Below are positions 21,820 through 31,862 of a stretch of 64,000 nucleotides of DNA, in pieces. Every line of letters starts with the position of its first letter. Position 1 is the stretch's first letter. This DNA comes from Nitzschia sp. pyKryTriq1 (taxonomy: Eukaryota; Bacillariophyta; Bacillariophyceae; Bacillariales; Bacillariaceae): contig OY101120.1 in NCBI GenBank assembly GCA_956465555.1, forward strand, positions 1,978,001 to 2,042,000, written 5' to 3'. A program made the translations under genes and the position numbers. The notes under the pieces are model-generated. The model did not search any database, was not told the origin of the DNA, and worked only from the letters and a program-made list of their open reading frames with translations.

Positions 21820-22352
21820 CGTTCCTGTACTGTAGACAGTAATTGTAGTATGCCTATGGCAATTCTGGAGATGTATGCGAAGATAGGAAAGGTAAGAACT
21901 AACTTGACTTTTGGCCTTGGGTATCCTCGCTCCTCTCGCTTTGCGGAGGGGAGAGGAGTTCGTCGATTCTCTTCGTAGTCTACCGATGCATGGGATACGC
22001 ACCCGCCCCCCCCCCCCGCGGAGAGTGGGTCGTTCCCGAAACTGTCGTACATATGTACCCAGATCCGAGTCTGGGTACGCGCGCACCAGATCGTAGTCGG
22101 GGAACAAGGACGGAGGAGGGCCAGACCTTGGCAATTTTGAAAGCCGCCGCGCAAGTCGCTTCTCTCGGCCTCTCTCGAGCACACATAATTTGTTGTTTTG
22201 TTTCCTCGAACCAGCGGTTACGAGAAAACCAAAACCAGCGAGTTTTAGTTAACCCACCCGCCCACCCTCAGGCTAGGAACCGATCGAGTCATTCGACTCC
22301 TTCGGGGGCAAAGGTGCAGACTAGTAGTAAATACCTGCCCTTTTTGCCACTA

Positions 22353-22368
22353 CCCCCCCCCCCCCCCC
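22353..22368 (+). repeat. Poly-C run (16 nt)
   Basis: A homopolymer read directly. Such runs are prone to assembly error in length. Confidence 0.9.
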
Positions 22369-23227
22369 AGCTCTTTCAATGGTAGGCCATGACGTAGGAT
22401 GGTGAGCTGACGCAGCCGTTGTGAGACGTCTGGGTCTGGTCTGTTAGTCTGTCAGTAGTAGGGAATCTTCCTCTCCATCAGAGGCGAACTTGAGTTCTCA
22501 TCCCCCAAAAAACTGTCGAGCCAGTCGAGCCACAGCTCAACGGTCATCGGCGAGAGCCGATGAGACTGATCGAAAGACAAGTCCAAGAAAGTCAGACGAA
22601 GACAAGCTCAGATATCAACCAACCAGGTAGTTGACATCCCTACTAGCATCTAGCATACTACCATACTACGATTCAAAGCCATCTTTAGCCATGAGTTACT
22701 ACGATAGCCTAGTGAACAACAAGGGCGAGCAGGAAGCCATTGCTTTACGGACGCAAGAAAGTGGTTGCTGACGGAAACCCCCACATTAAAATTTTGGGAC
22801 TAACTTTCAAATCCCCCTTTCGCAGAACTGCATACAATTTCGCCATGCACTTTTGAACTTTATGCGACAGTGGGCTTATTTATTGATCCCTGGTGGGAAC
22901 GGGGGGGGGGCGGGGGCATGTTCTACAGATCCTGCCTATGTTGTGAGCATAATTGTTAAAAAAGTAAAATATGCCCATAACTCGTGATAGAAAGAAATCG
23001 TTAAGCAAAAAAGGTGATTTTGACTTATTGAAATTCAAGAATCATTTAATGGTGCTTCTCACTCATGGAAACAAGAACGGTTTCGAAAGCTTTTTTCAAT
23101 GGCCTTTGGTCGAAAACGACGGTATGCGGAATGCAGGCATAGCACCACCACGAACCGGTCGGTGTAGCGCTACCAGTACTCGTACGAAGTGACTGTAAAA
23201 CTGCAATAGCGCGGGCAAAGCTAAATA

Positions 23228-23325
23228 CTGATACTGTACACGTACAGTACTGGTACAGTTAGTACCAGGACTTGTACCGCCGGGGGTACAGTACGAGTAC
23301 TGTACCAGTATTGGTACCATACCGG
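23228..23325. repeat. GTAC palindrome cluster
   Basis: ACTGGTACAGTTAGTACC, GTACAGTACGAGTACTGTAC and TTGGTACCATACC strings follow each other just upstream of the gene at 23475. Confidence 0.7.
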
Positions 23326-23474
23326 GTAGCTGATAGGGCGCTCTGCTCCGGCATTTTCACCTTTCAACTGCATGCGACCCGAAGCAGGGAACAAGACTCC
23401 ATTCGAAACCACATTATCATACGTAAATAAGTACCGGCTATATCAAAAACAAACATTCCAGCAGACAATAAACG

Positions 23475-25646
23475 ATGTCAACTTTGAGCGCCTTAGCTCT
23501 ACATACAATGGCGAAGTCTGTTTCTATGGACGACGACGACGAAGATGGTGGCGACAGCAGCAGCAGCAGCAGCAGTAGTGACGACAGCTCCTGTGAAGTT
23601 GATGAACAATATTGTTCATCCGATGACGATGAAGTGAGTTTTGTTTCCTACTACTCGATGGACTGTCTTTCCGTGATTTTGGAAGAAACGGATGAAGACA
23701 TCTTCGAAGAAATGTCGAGACGAGGCTCCAGAAGAAGTCGGCATAGTACTAATCGTGGCAGTTCGATTGATGATTGTGACGATCTTCCACCGTCGCCGCC
23801 AGTGCGGACTCGAAGTCAGGAGTCCAAGTTGCCGGGGTTGTTGGACAGTGCTGGTACAAGCAGCAGCAGCAGTAGTAGTAGCAATACTAGCCCAGGAGTA
23901 GTACAGTCGCCCGCTTCGGTCCGATCATCGGGTTCTCGGAGCAAAAGTGCACGTTCAAATCCTGATTTGCGGCTTCCTCTCGATGCTGGTGGCGGATCCC
24001 TTCAAACCCCTCTCACCGATGACAACCACAACGGGGAGGAGGAAGAGGACGATGATGCCTTTTCTACTTACAGCTCTCCGCTGAATGATGTGGATCAAGA
24101 CTTCAATGTGGGTGGATCGCCTGGTCGGATGGAATGCACATTCAATAAATCATCATCGAAAGGTGTACCCATGATATCCCTTCAAACTGGAGAACAAATC
24201 TTTGCTTCTCAGTCGGATGACGAGTACACGTTTGTCTCGTGTACCACGGGAGACGACCTGTCGTTTGCATCCGACTTGGGGTCTAGTCACCACAACCGCA
24301 CCGTCTTTGATATGCAGGGATTTGAGGACTTGGAATCATCATCATCATCATCTCCTTTAAGTGACCACCAACAGAACAACGCGCTATCTGCAGCTGGGCC
24401 GTCCACCAAGAGGAGAGGCTCTGGGATTTCATTCGATGCTGGTGTGGACAACCTCTTGCCAATTCCTGAAGATGAGACGAGCTCTCAAGAAGAAGAACAA
24501 ATAATAAGTGCTACCATTTCTCATCAACCGCTCGACTACAAACGTGTACAAAAGAAGTTGGATTTGCAATTCGCCCAAAATCATTTGCTTTCTCTATCAC
24601 CCAACAACAAGAACAACAACCAGGAGGATGAAAGTGAAAAGTCGAATCGTCTGGTAGCGCTCAAACATAGACTCCGATTGGAGCGCTACGGCGGTGTCCG
24701 AAGTCGGAAATCCTTTGAGAGGTCCAAGAAACTGCTCGGAAGAAACTTTGGCAATGTCAAGACGAGGACGACTCCTCCTCAAGCCCGAACTCTCACCGAT
24801 CCCATGTCCAACGATGGTCACGACACTACTGCTCAGCCTCTACTACAAGAAACACTTGCTCGTTTCGGAGGCTTGACACGGCGGGAGAGCTTCAAGACCA
24901 GCAAGACCGAATTCCAAAAGAAATTTGACAAGCAAGTGAAGCCACTTGTGTTCCGTCGACGACGAAGCTTGTCCCCCGTCCGTCGTCAGAATCCATTCGA
25001 TCGAAGTGATTTCATGACACGCATGAGCAAGTCGGATGGACACTTGTTGTTCAACCCCGACAAGGATTTCCTCCTCGTAGGGGGTGATGATTCAGAGAAT
25101 GAAAAACAAGCTGCTGCGGATGATTTGGTGTTGGACCCCAAGTTCGAGGAAAAGTTCAAGAAACGGCAAGAACGTTTCAGTGGGCTTCGCCGTCGTAACA
25201 GTTTTAATCGCTCTCGTCGGGTCTTGACCAAGAGGTTTGACAGGATGCAGGTCCGATCCAAAGAAGAAAAGGAACGCTTCGGTGGTCTCCAGCGAATGAA
25301 CTCGTACAAGCAATCACGCGTGCTCTTCGAACAAGCCATATCCCTCTTTGAAGATGAGTCCGAACACAGCGAGAGAACGACAGAGGAAGTTAATCTGGCT
25401 TCTTCAGGACCAACAGCAGCACAACAAACAGGCAAAGCATCATCCCGATCCGGGACATCCACCAAATCAAAGTCTCGATCGGCTTGGAGCGACAATTTGA
25501 CACGAAGCCGGCTTCTTGCGAAAAAAGAACCGGAAGAATCATCATCACCTCTAAGCAAAAAGCTAGAGACGAGTCCAGATTTGCGACGAGCTCGGAAACA
25601 TTTGCAACATGCATTCAATACTCAACAGCAGTCGCCACGTCAATAG
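23475..25646 (+). CDS. Ser/acid-rich protein with four RFGGL-R-SF repeats
   Basis: A 723-aa intronless protein with an ATG at 23475. The N-terminal half is acidic and Ser-rich, with AGC/AGT runs coding poly-Ser and a short ordered piece, EVSFVSYYSMDCLSVILEET. The C-terminal half has four copies of a basic unit of about 27 residues: LERYGGVRSRKSFERSKKLL (about 403), ARFGGLTRRESFKTSKTEF (about 462), ERFSGLRRRNSFNRSRRVL (about 565) and ERFGGLQRMNSYKQSRVLF (about 600). The shared pattern is R-F-G-G-hydrophobic-x-R-x-x-S-F-x-x-S-K/R, followed by F-D/G. Each unit has RxxS-type sites for basophilic kinases. I recognise no named domain and the function is unknown. Confidence 0.85.
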   Translation: MSTLSALALHTMAKSVSMDDDDEDGGDSSSSSSSSDDSSCEVDEQYCSSDDDEVSFVSYYSMDCLSVILEETDEDIFEEMSRRGSRRSRHSTNRGSSIDDCDDLPPSPPVRTRSQESKLPGLLDSAGTSSSSSSSSNTSPGVVQSPASVRSSGSRSKSARSNPDLRLPLDAGGGSLQTPLTDDNHNGEEEEDDDAFSTYSSPLNDVDQDFNVGGSPGRMECTFNKSSSKGVPMISLQTGEQIFASQSDDEYTFVSCTTGDDLSFASDLGSSHHNRTVFDMQGFEDLESSSSSSPLSDHQQNNALSAAGPSTKRRGSGISFDAGVDNLLPIPEDETSSQEEEQIISATISHQPLDYKRVQKKLDLQFAQNHLLSLSPNNKNNNQEDESEKSNRLVALKHRLRLERYGGVRSRKSFERSKKLLGRNFGNVKTRTTPPQARTLTDPMSNDGHDTTAQPLLQETLARFGGLTRRESFKTSKTEFQKKFDKQVKPLVFRRRRSLSPVRRQNPFDRSDFMTRMSKSDGHLLFNPDKDFLLVGGDDSENEKQAAADDLVLDPKFEEKFKKRQERFSGLRRRNSFNRSRRVLTKRFDRMQVRSKEEKERFGGLQRMNSYKQSRVLFEQAISLFEDESEHSERTTEEVNLASSGPTAAQQTGKASSRSGTSTKSKSRSAWSDNLTRSRLLAKKEPEESSSPLSKKLETSPDLRRARKHLQHAFNTQQQSPRQ

Positions 25647-25760
25647 GGCATGCGTTGTTCCAGGATTTTCGTCTAGTAGTTCATTTCTATTGATACGAAG
25701 TATAGCAATTACTCTGCACAGAACTTTTATCTAAATAGTCAAGAAATACACTCCATCGCA

Positions 25761-28700
25761 CTAGATCATTGCAAGTTTCACTCGACCCTGCGTTGACGGT
25801 CGCTGCTGGTTGCTGCGTTGTGGATTTCCAGACATACCCCTTGCCGTTGGATAGCCAGGTCCTGACGTCCTTGGGACTGGTCTTCGCGGGTTCATCTCAG
25901 GACTCTGATCCGGATTCGCGACGGAAATAGGATAGGCTCTGCCTCCCAAGTCATTCGTTGCCAAACTACCTAGTTCGACATCGGGTCTTTTCGATACCCT
26001 TCCAGCCTCTTTCTCCAGTTTTGATACAGCATCGGTCGATTCTTTCATAAAGGTGTGTAAGTCGACCACCTTTCCACTGGATTTCATATCCCCATTGGTG
26101 CGAGGTGGCATCTTGGTAATGCTCTTTGGGGTCGGTTTGCTGCATCCGCACCATGGGGGATAGAAAGGCCACCCGAGAACATAGGGGTTCAAAATGATCG
26201 GGATGATAAATGCCATTAGCGCCATAAAGCAGGCAGGACCAGCAAAGAGAAGAGCATTCAGATGTTGATCATTTTTAAAGTCTGGCATCATCATGTAGTC
26301 CCAATCCGTAACTTCCATCCATACAGCATACGAAAGCAGGATAATGTAGATGGAAAGAAACCAGCTTCCACTGTTGAATCGAATCACGTCACCAAGTGCC
26401 GTGCAACGTCCAATGTTAATCGAGTCCTTGTTGGTAGCACCGACAATACTGGTCTTGGACATGAGATGGTCCATGGATCCAAGGAAGAAAAAGTTTCCCA
26501 TGACGGAGTAGAAGAGCACTTGAAAGAACATGCAGTATCGAATCATTTTGTAGACGAGGTACCATGCCCCATGATTGCGGTACTCGGGAAATAGCAAGTT
26601 CTTATTCGACCAGCGCATACGAATCATCGCAACGAGAAAGGTGAAGTATCCGATGACGTAGTATACCTGTAAAGGGATGGAAGATCGTGGGTAAGACGAT
26701 GCACCGTACGTACGCCCAGCCTTGCCCACACCATACATAATAGTATCTGACCTGGCCGCCAAGGTCTCATTTCACTTACCAAGATACTCAGAATCAACAC
26801 ACCGGCAGAGTTGAACGCTGAAAAGTAGCTGATTTCATCCTCCTTATCCACCAGCCTGGCAACCGCAGCGAGCGTAAACACAATAATGTAGGCTCCACCA
26901 CTGGTATAGGAAAACAGATAAGCCGTAAGGAAAATCTTGTAGTAACTCGGAATGTCACATTTCAAAAAGGTCCGAAACAGTGGGGTGAAGATGCCTTCTC
27001 CGAGCCAGTTGTTAAAGGGATTGAACATCAACTCGTGCGCTCCCAGCGAGAATTTACGATGACGACCCGCCTCTTCATCAAAGGTTCGAGTAATTCCTTC
27101 CTCAAATTCACAATCCGGGTACGCGATGTATCGTCCATTGAATCCAAGGTTGTACAAGTGAATCATGAGCTCGAAATCCTCCGAAACGTGACACTCCGAC
27201 CAGTACTCGGTACTAGCATTATTGTTCAAGTTCGCGAGACCCACTGTTGGCGGATGCGTTGTGAGTTGGTATTGAGCAATCAGTAAAATAGATGGGTGAG
27301 AAGGATGCGCCTACAGAATATACCGTATTGCAACACGAGACAATCAGCAACGGAGGAACGAGCGAACGCACCTTGGTCAATCGAAAGAAATGGCAATCCA
27401 ATATTGTTCAACCAACGCTGCGTCTTGCGAAGAGTGCGAATACGACCACACTGTTTGATCGCTTCACTGCGCATAAAGATGGAATGACCGACAAGAGGAG
27501 GATGACAACCAAGAATAGAACTCAATAGAAAGTGTCCCTGGTAGAGAGCATCAGTATAGGTCGCCAGCATGTTGATGTAGTACGACTCGCCACGCTGGTC
27601 ATCCAAGGTCTAAACAAAACAAACAAACCAATAAGGCGGACAGAGTGGGCGCGGGTAAGAAGAAATCGTCTCTCAAAACATAATATTCCATGACACACGC
27701 AGTATTGTAATCCATCGTACGTACCTTTGTGGCATGTTGAGTAAATCCGAGGAATCGATCATTCATGAATTCGGGCACCGTTTTGGTAATGACCGACTCT
27801 GCCATTCGAGCATCCGCATCGTTGATGATAATCAAATCTCCAAGTTGGACGGGTCCTCCAAACATGATGTATCGCGATCCATCCGAATTGTGAGACGATT
27901 GCACCAGAGCTTGTTCAAAGGTCATCTTCTCCGACTCGGCCACTTGCATGGCGCCCCACACCAGACGAAGGTGTGAATTCAAGTTGGAGGCTTTTTTAAA
28001 CTTTCCACGGCGATCATAGGTGGACCGGGCAACAAATCCAATATCATAATGGTAGTAGAAGAGCATTCGATGAAAGACTTCGTACACACTGCGGCTGGAG
28101 AGTCCCTTCAAGTGGCGGCGCGATGGTCGAGGGACCTTTTGCAGCAGCTGACTCAACTTGAAGACGCGGCCTTGGGTCGCCTCGATCGTCTCCCAGAGCA
28201 TTTCTGCAGCGGCAAAGTTGTTCTTAAGCATCGCCATCATGCCATCATCGCAGATACAAATATTGCACCGAGAGCCAGTGGTACGCTGGTAGTAGTTGCG
28301 GGACTCGATGCAGCTCTTGAGCGTCGGGATCATGACTTCTTGCAGGGACTCCTTGTAGACTGGAATCTGAATGGTACATTCCAGCCATTCTTCACCGGGC
28401 GGTTTCTGCTCGGGGATCATGGAGCAGTACTTGGTGTTGGTCCGAAAGGCCTTTGATGGAATGAAGCACTTGAAGATACTCGAGACGGTGAAGTACGAGT
28501 TCCAAAAGAGACCAAAGAAGGAAATGACGGCCAGCAGGATTTCCACAATGACGCGGCCGACTGAGGAGTAGTTCCAGACGGCCATGACAAAGAGGAACGC
28601 CACCCACCCTGCTGCCAACGCAAAGGCAATCGTCGAGGCCATGGAAGCAATCTGCAGCGGTTCGGAGGGGCGGCTGGATGGCTTGTTGGCGGGCTTCGCC

Positions 28701-29008
28701 CAGGGACTTCCGGGGATCTGGTGGACGCCTTCGTCGAGGACAGCCAACTCATGCTTTGGATCGTTGAAGACGCGGTTTTGGTTTTCAACGTCTTCGTCGT
28801 CGTAGTCGGCCCCATCAAAGAATTCTGTCAGGTCGTCCTTGACTTGGACATATGGGTCGAAGATTTCGTCCATGTTCAAATCCTTGGAGGGCTGTTGCTC
28901 GATCCCATTCGACGTTCTCTTCATGGAAGATACGTTAGATTGGCGTTGCTCCCTGAAAGGAACCTCGATGTTGTCGTTGTCCATGTTGAAATGGGCGCGG
29001 CCGGGCAT
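25761..29008 (-). CDS. Multi-pass family 2 glycosyltransferase
   Basis: Four exons on the minus strand: 29008-27725, 27609-27372, 27243-26780 and 26666-25761. All introns are GT-AG (115, 128 and 113 nt). The product is 963 aa. After a disordered N-terminus come two membrane helices, then a GT-A catalytic core: TIQIPVYKESLQEVMIP, CICDDG, INDADARM (the D-x-D that binds metal and nucleotide sugar), SEDFELMIHLYNLG (catalytic base region) and GRHRKFSLGAHELMF in place of the usual QxxRW. About five more membrane helices follow, then a Pro/Arg-rich tail. This is the layout of processive enzymes related to cellulose, chitin and hyaluronan synthases, but the acceptor motif differs, so the product is uncertain. 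It probably sits in the Golgi or plasma membrane. Confidence 0.88.
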
Positions 29009-29916
29009 GATGAAATGAGATCAGATCAGATCAGATCAAGACGTCAAATCCTTGCTTCGTGCCGACGACGGAGGAATAATCGATTTATAAGATTATTGGC
29101 GATGTCTTGCTGTTACCTATTGCAACTCTGATTCGTGCGCGAAGCCAAAAAATATGATTGAGTCGTTGTTTGTTGCCTGGGATAGAGAGGAGATACTGTA
29201 GGAGTAGAGGTTCCGTCCGTTGACAGGAATATTATTTTTGTGGTTGTCGTGGTGAAAGAACACTAAGAAGTAAGAAGCGGGAGTGCTTTCCTTGTTGATG
29301 ATGTTGCTGGTCAAGAAGAGAAGTTGTTGTTGTTACAGAACTGGTAGTCTTCCGGTAGTTGGGTAATTATTTTTCGATACCATGGATCCGGAGCACGACT
29401 GGCAGGCCATGATACACATGATGGGAGGCGTTTGAAATTACGGTTGATTTACGGCCAGCCGTTAATCAAAACCTGAAATATATATGCCATGCGATACGAA
29501 TATGACAAATGGTAAAACTCCGATTCCTTCGTGTATGTGCATGCGTGTTGTTGTCTTCTTGCGTGCTGTGCGCCAAGTAAGGGGGATCGAGATTCCCCCC
29601 GCGTGAAGGGGGATTTCCCCTTTCAGAATATTTCTTAGGTATGCACACAGGCTGAGCGCACTGAGCACCCTTCTGCAGCCATAATGATGATGGGATACCC
29701 GTGCTATGATAATCGCCTCTCGCCTCTACCGGTACGGTACCGGTACTGGTACCCCTGCAAGTACTTTTGGAGTTGACCTACCGGTAGTGCATCACCTCTC
29801 CCCTGTGGCAACAACAAAAAGAAAGTCCCAACTGATAAACTTTGGCAGCATCCTAGCCCGCCTCACGTATTCCTCGTCTTTCTGGGGTCTACGTGCATAC
29901 TTCAGATATAACTATC
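29009..29916. other. Divergent intergenic region
   Basis: No gene is seen. Two small inverted repeats, GGGGGATCGAGATTCCCCC and GAAGGGGGATTTCCCC, lie at about 29581-29621, and a TACCGGTACGGTACCGGTAC string at about 29727-29750. Confidence 0.5.
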
Positions 29917-31365
29917 ATGTTTAGTTTACTCACTGGAGTCTATGACAGTTACTTGGCTCCTTCGCAGCTAAACTTGCTCGTAGTCGGTGCACCGAGCGTT
30001 GGCAAAACGACGCTCTTGGAGCGTCTCAAGGTCACTCAGATCCCCAAACGACCGGGCAAGGCGGGTCCTCAAACGCCACCCTTGGCACTCACACAGGCTC
30101 TGCATGAGGCCTTTGCGAAGGGCGGTGCGGAAGCACCCGATATTACTTCTTGCGCCTTTTCGGAAACCACGGGCAGTGAAACTGATTCTACCAGCGTCGT
30201 CAAGGCAGTACCCGCGCCCACCAAACCCGCGCCCGCTCCGGTGGTAGTACAAAAACGAAGGTTCAAATTGTCGATTTGTCCGGCTCCTGAGCGGTACTCT
30301 CGATCCTCACAAGATCAAGAAGAGGACTTTATTATAGAGGAGCCGGAACCTGCTCAGCCGCCGCAACCGTCACCTCCCACCACTTCCGTTGTGCCCAGTG
30401 ACCATGTTGTCGAGGAAGACGATGACGATGACAATGATGAAGAAATGGTGCTTCCACTGGACACGCCAGTCACACCTGAAGCCCCTAGACGAGTGCGATG
30501 TCACTCGAAAGAATTTTCGGTTCAAGAGTTGGATATTCTGAACAGCGCACCGAAAAATAGCAACGAGGAAACCGATCCCCGGACCACGAGCATGGAAGAC
30601 ATACCTCTCGATGATATCCCAAAGCTCCCATCGCTACGCTCCCATCTCTCCATGCCATCGTCTCTGCTGCCAGAATCTTCCATGCCGTTACTACAAGATA
30701 CATTTGAAGAGATCCATGTCAAACCCAAGGCAAAGATGCTACCCATGTCCAAAATCCGTCCCACTAGTAAGTAGTTTCCAACCTGGGAGATGAATGATAA
30801 TGATTCCTACAACACCCCACTCTCTCCTTGCTAGATGCCAATGCTCACATGTTTTACCTACTGTTAACATCCACGAGTAGTCGGAACCAATCTGGGGAAA
30901 ATTGAAATGTACGGCGCCAAGTGTCACTTTTTCGATGTCGGTGGCCGGCTACAGGATTTGTGGGAACGATACTATGACGATTGCGATGCTGTAATTTTCT
31001 GTTGGAGATTGGGTGAGGATCCAGATGCATCGCCCAAAGAAGATGACGAAGACGAAGAACCCTTTGATGTTTCCAAACAGCAAGAAATTTTAAACCAGGT
31101 GCGCAAGTCCATCTCGGACGATGTTCCCTTTTTGGTGTTTGGTCACGTCTTTGGTAATGTCAATGTGGAGTTGGTAGATAAAATGTACGCAACGGACGCA
31201 GTACTGCCACGCTATCACAATAATTTGACAGGGATGTGTTGTGGCTCGGCCAAGACAGGTGCTGGGGTTCAGCATGCCATGGAATGGTTGATTCCGTTGG
31301 CCAAACGACAACAAAAAGAACGCATTGCAGCGCGAAAGAAATTGGAGGAAGAAAAGGAACTGTAG
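29917..31365 (+). CDS. Highly divergent ARFRP1-like small GTPase with large insertion
   Basis: Two exons: 29917-30766 and 30881-31365, with a 114-nt GT-AG intron. The product is 444 aa, against about 200 for ARF-family proteins. MFSLLTGVYDSYL resembles the ARFRP1 N-terminus and there is no Gly2 for myristoylation. The P-loop is GAPSVGKT (24-31). Switch I (PTIGTNLGKI) appears only at about residue 282, after roughly 250 residues of Pro/Glu/Asp-rich insertion; in ordinary ARFs this distance is about 20 residues. FFDVGGR (about 300-306) replaces the usual D-x-G-G-Q, so the catalytic Gln is Arg. NKxD is replaced by FGHVFGN, while CCGSAKTG resembles the last guanine motif. ARFRP1 normally works at the trans-Golgi. 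Guanine specificity and hydrolysis may be altered here. Confidence 0.8.
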
Positions 31366-31862
31366 GGAGCCTGGGGACAGGACAACTGGCATTGATGGAC
31401 TGTAGATTTGTGGGATTGTACTTGTACATTATTATTACACACCTTACACCATCGCATAGTAGGGTATCGCCATTTTACATTTTCAGTTAGCTTTTTTGGG
31501 GGGGGGGGGTGGGGGGCTCTATCTACCGGTATCTGTGGGTCTGTGCTTCTACTGCAATGGATATTTGAATTTTTCCTCCTGCGCGCCTCTCTCGCTGCGC
31601 GTCCATCATCCGGTGTGGATCTTCGACTGCTTCGACCTGACTCAGTCGCAGCGCGGGGGGCAAAGCATTGCAAAATCCGCCTCCATAGTCCATACTGTAG
31701 TTTCTTTCCTTTCTTTTTTTGTCCTCCTCGCTCCTTCCTCATGGTGTTATAAAAAAGATAGATAGTGGGTAGGAAGTACAGTAATTGTATACAAGAATAA
31801 CTGTCGCACCGTGGTGTCCCACCGTGGATACTCATCCCAATGCTGGTAAGGTGTTCTCAGCC
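31366..31862. other. Intergenic with poly-G run
   Basis: No gene is seen. Twelve G at 31498-31509 are followed by T and six more G. This is probably the promoter and leader of the photolyase gene. Confidence 0.5.

Larger units (their letters stand above)
21820..23474. other. Intergenic with homopolymer C/G runs
   Basis: No convincing gene is seen. Runs of 12 C (22006-22017) and 16 C (22353-22368) and a G-rich run near 22902-22916 occur here, and a GTAC palindrome block is at 23228-23325. A short frame at 22690 (MSYYDSLVNNKGEQ, 26 codons) has no support. Confidence 0.5.

Noticed and set aside
22006-22368. Poly-C runs as possible G-quadruplex or origin signals
   Set aside because: Pure homopolymers in empty DNA are more simply explained by slippage, and their length may be affected by assembly.
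22690-22770. Short frame MSYYDSLVNNKGEQ (26 codons)
   Set aside because: The composition is protein-like, but there is no splice donor, domain or downstream exon to support a gene.
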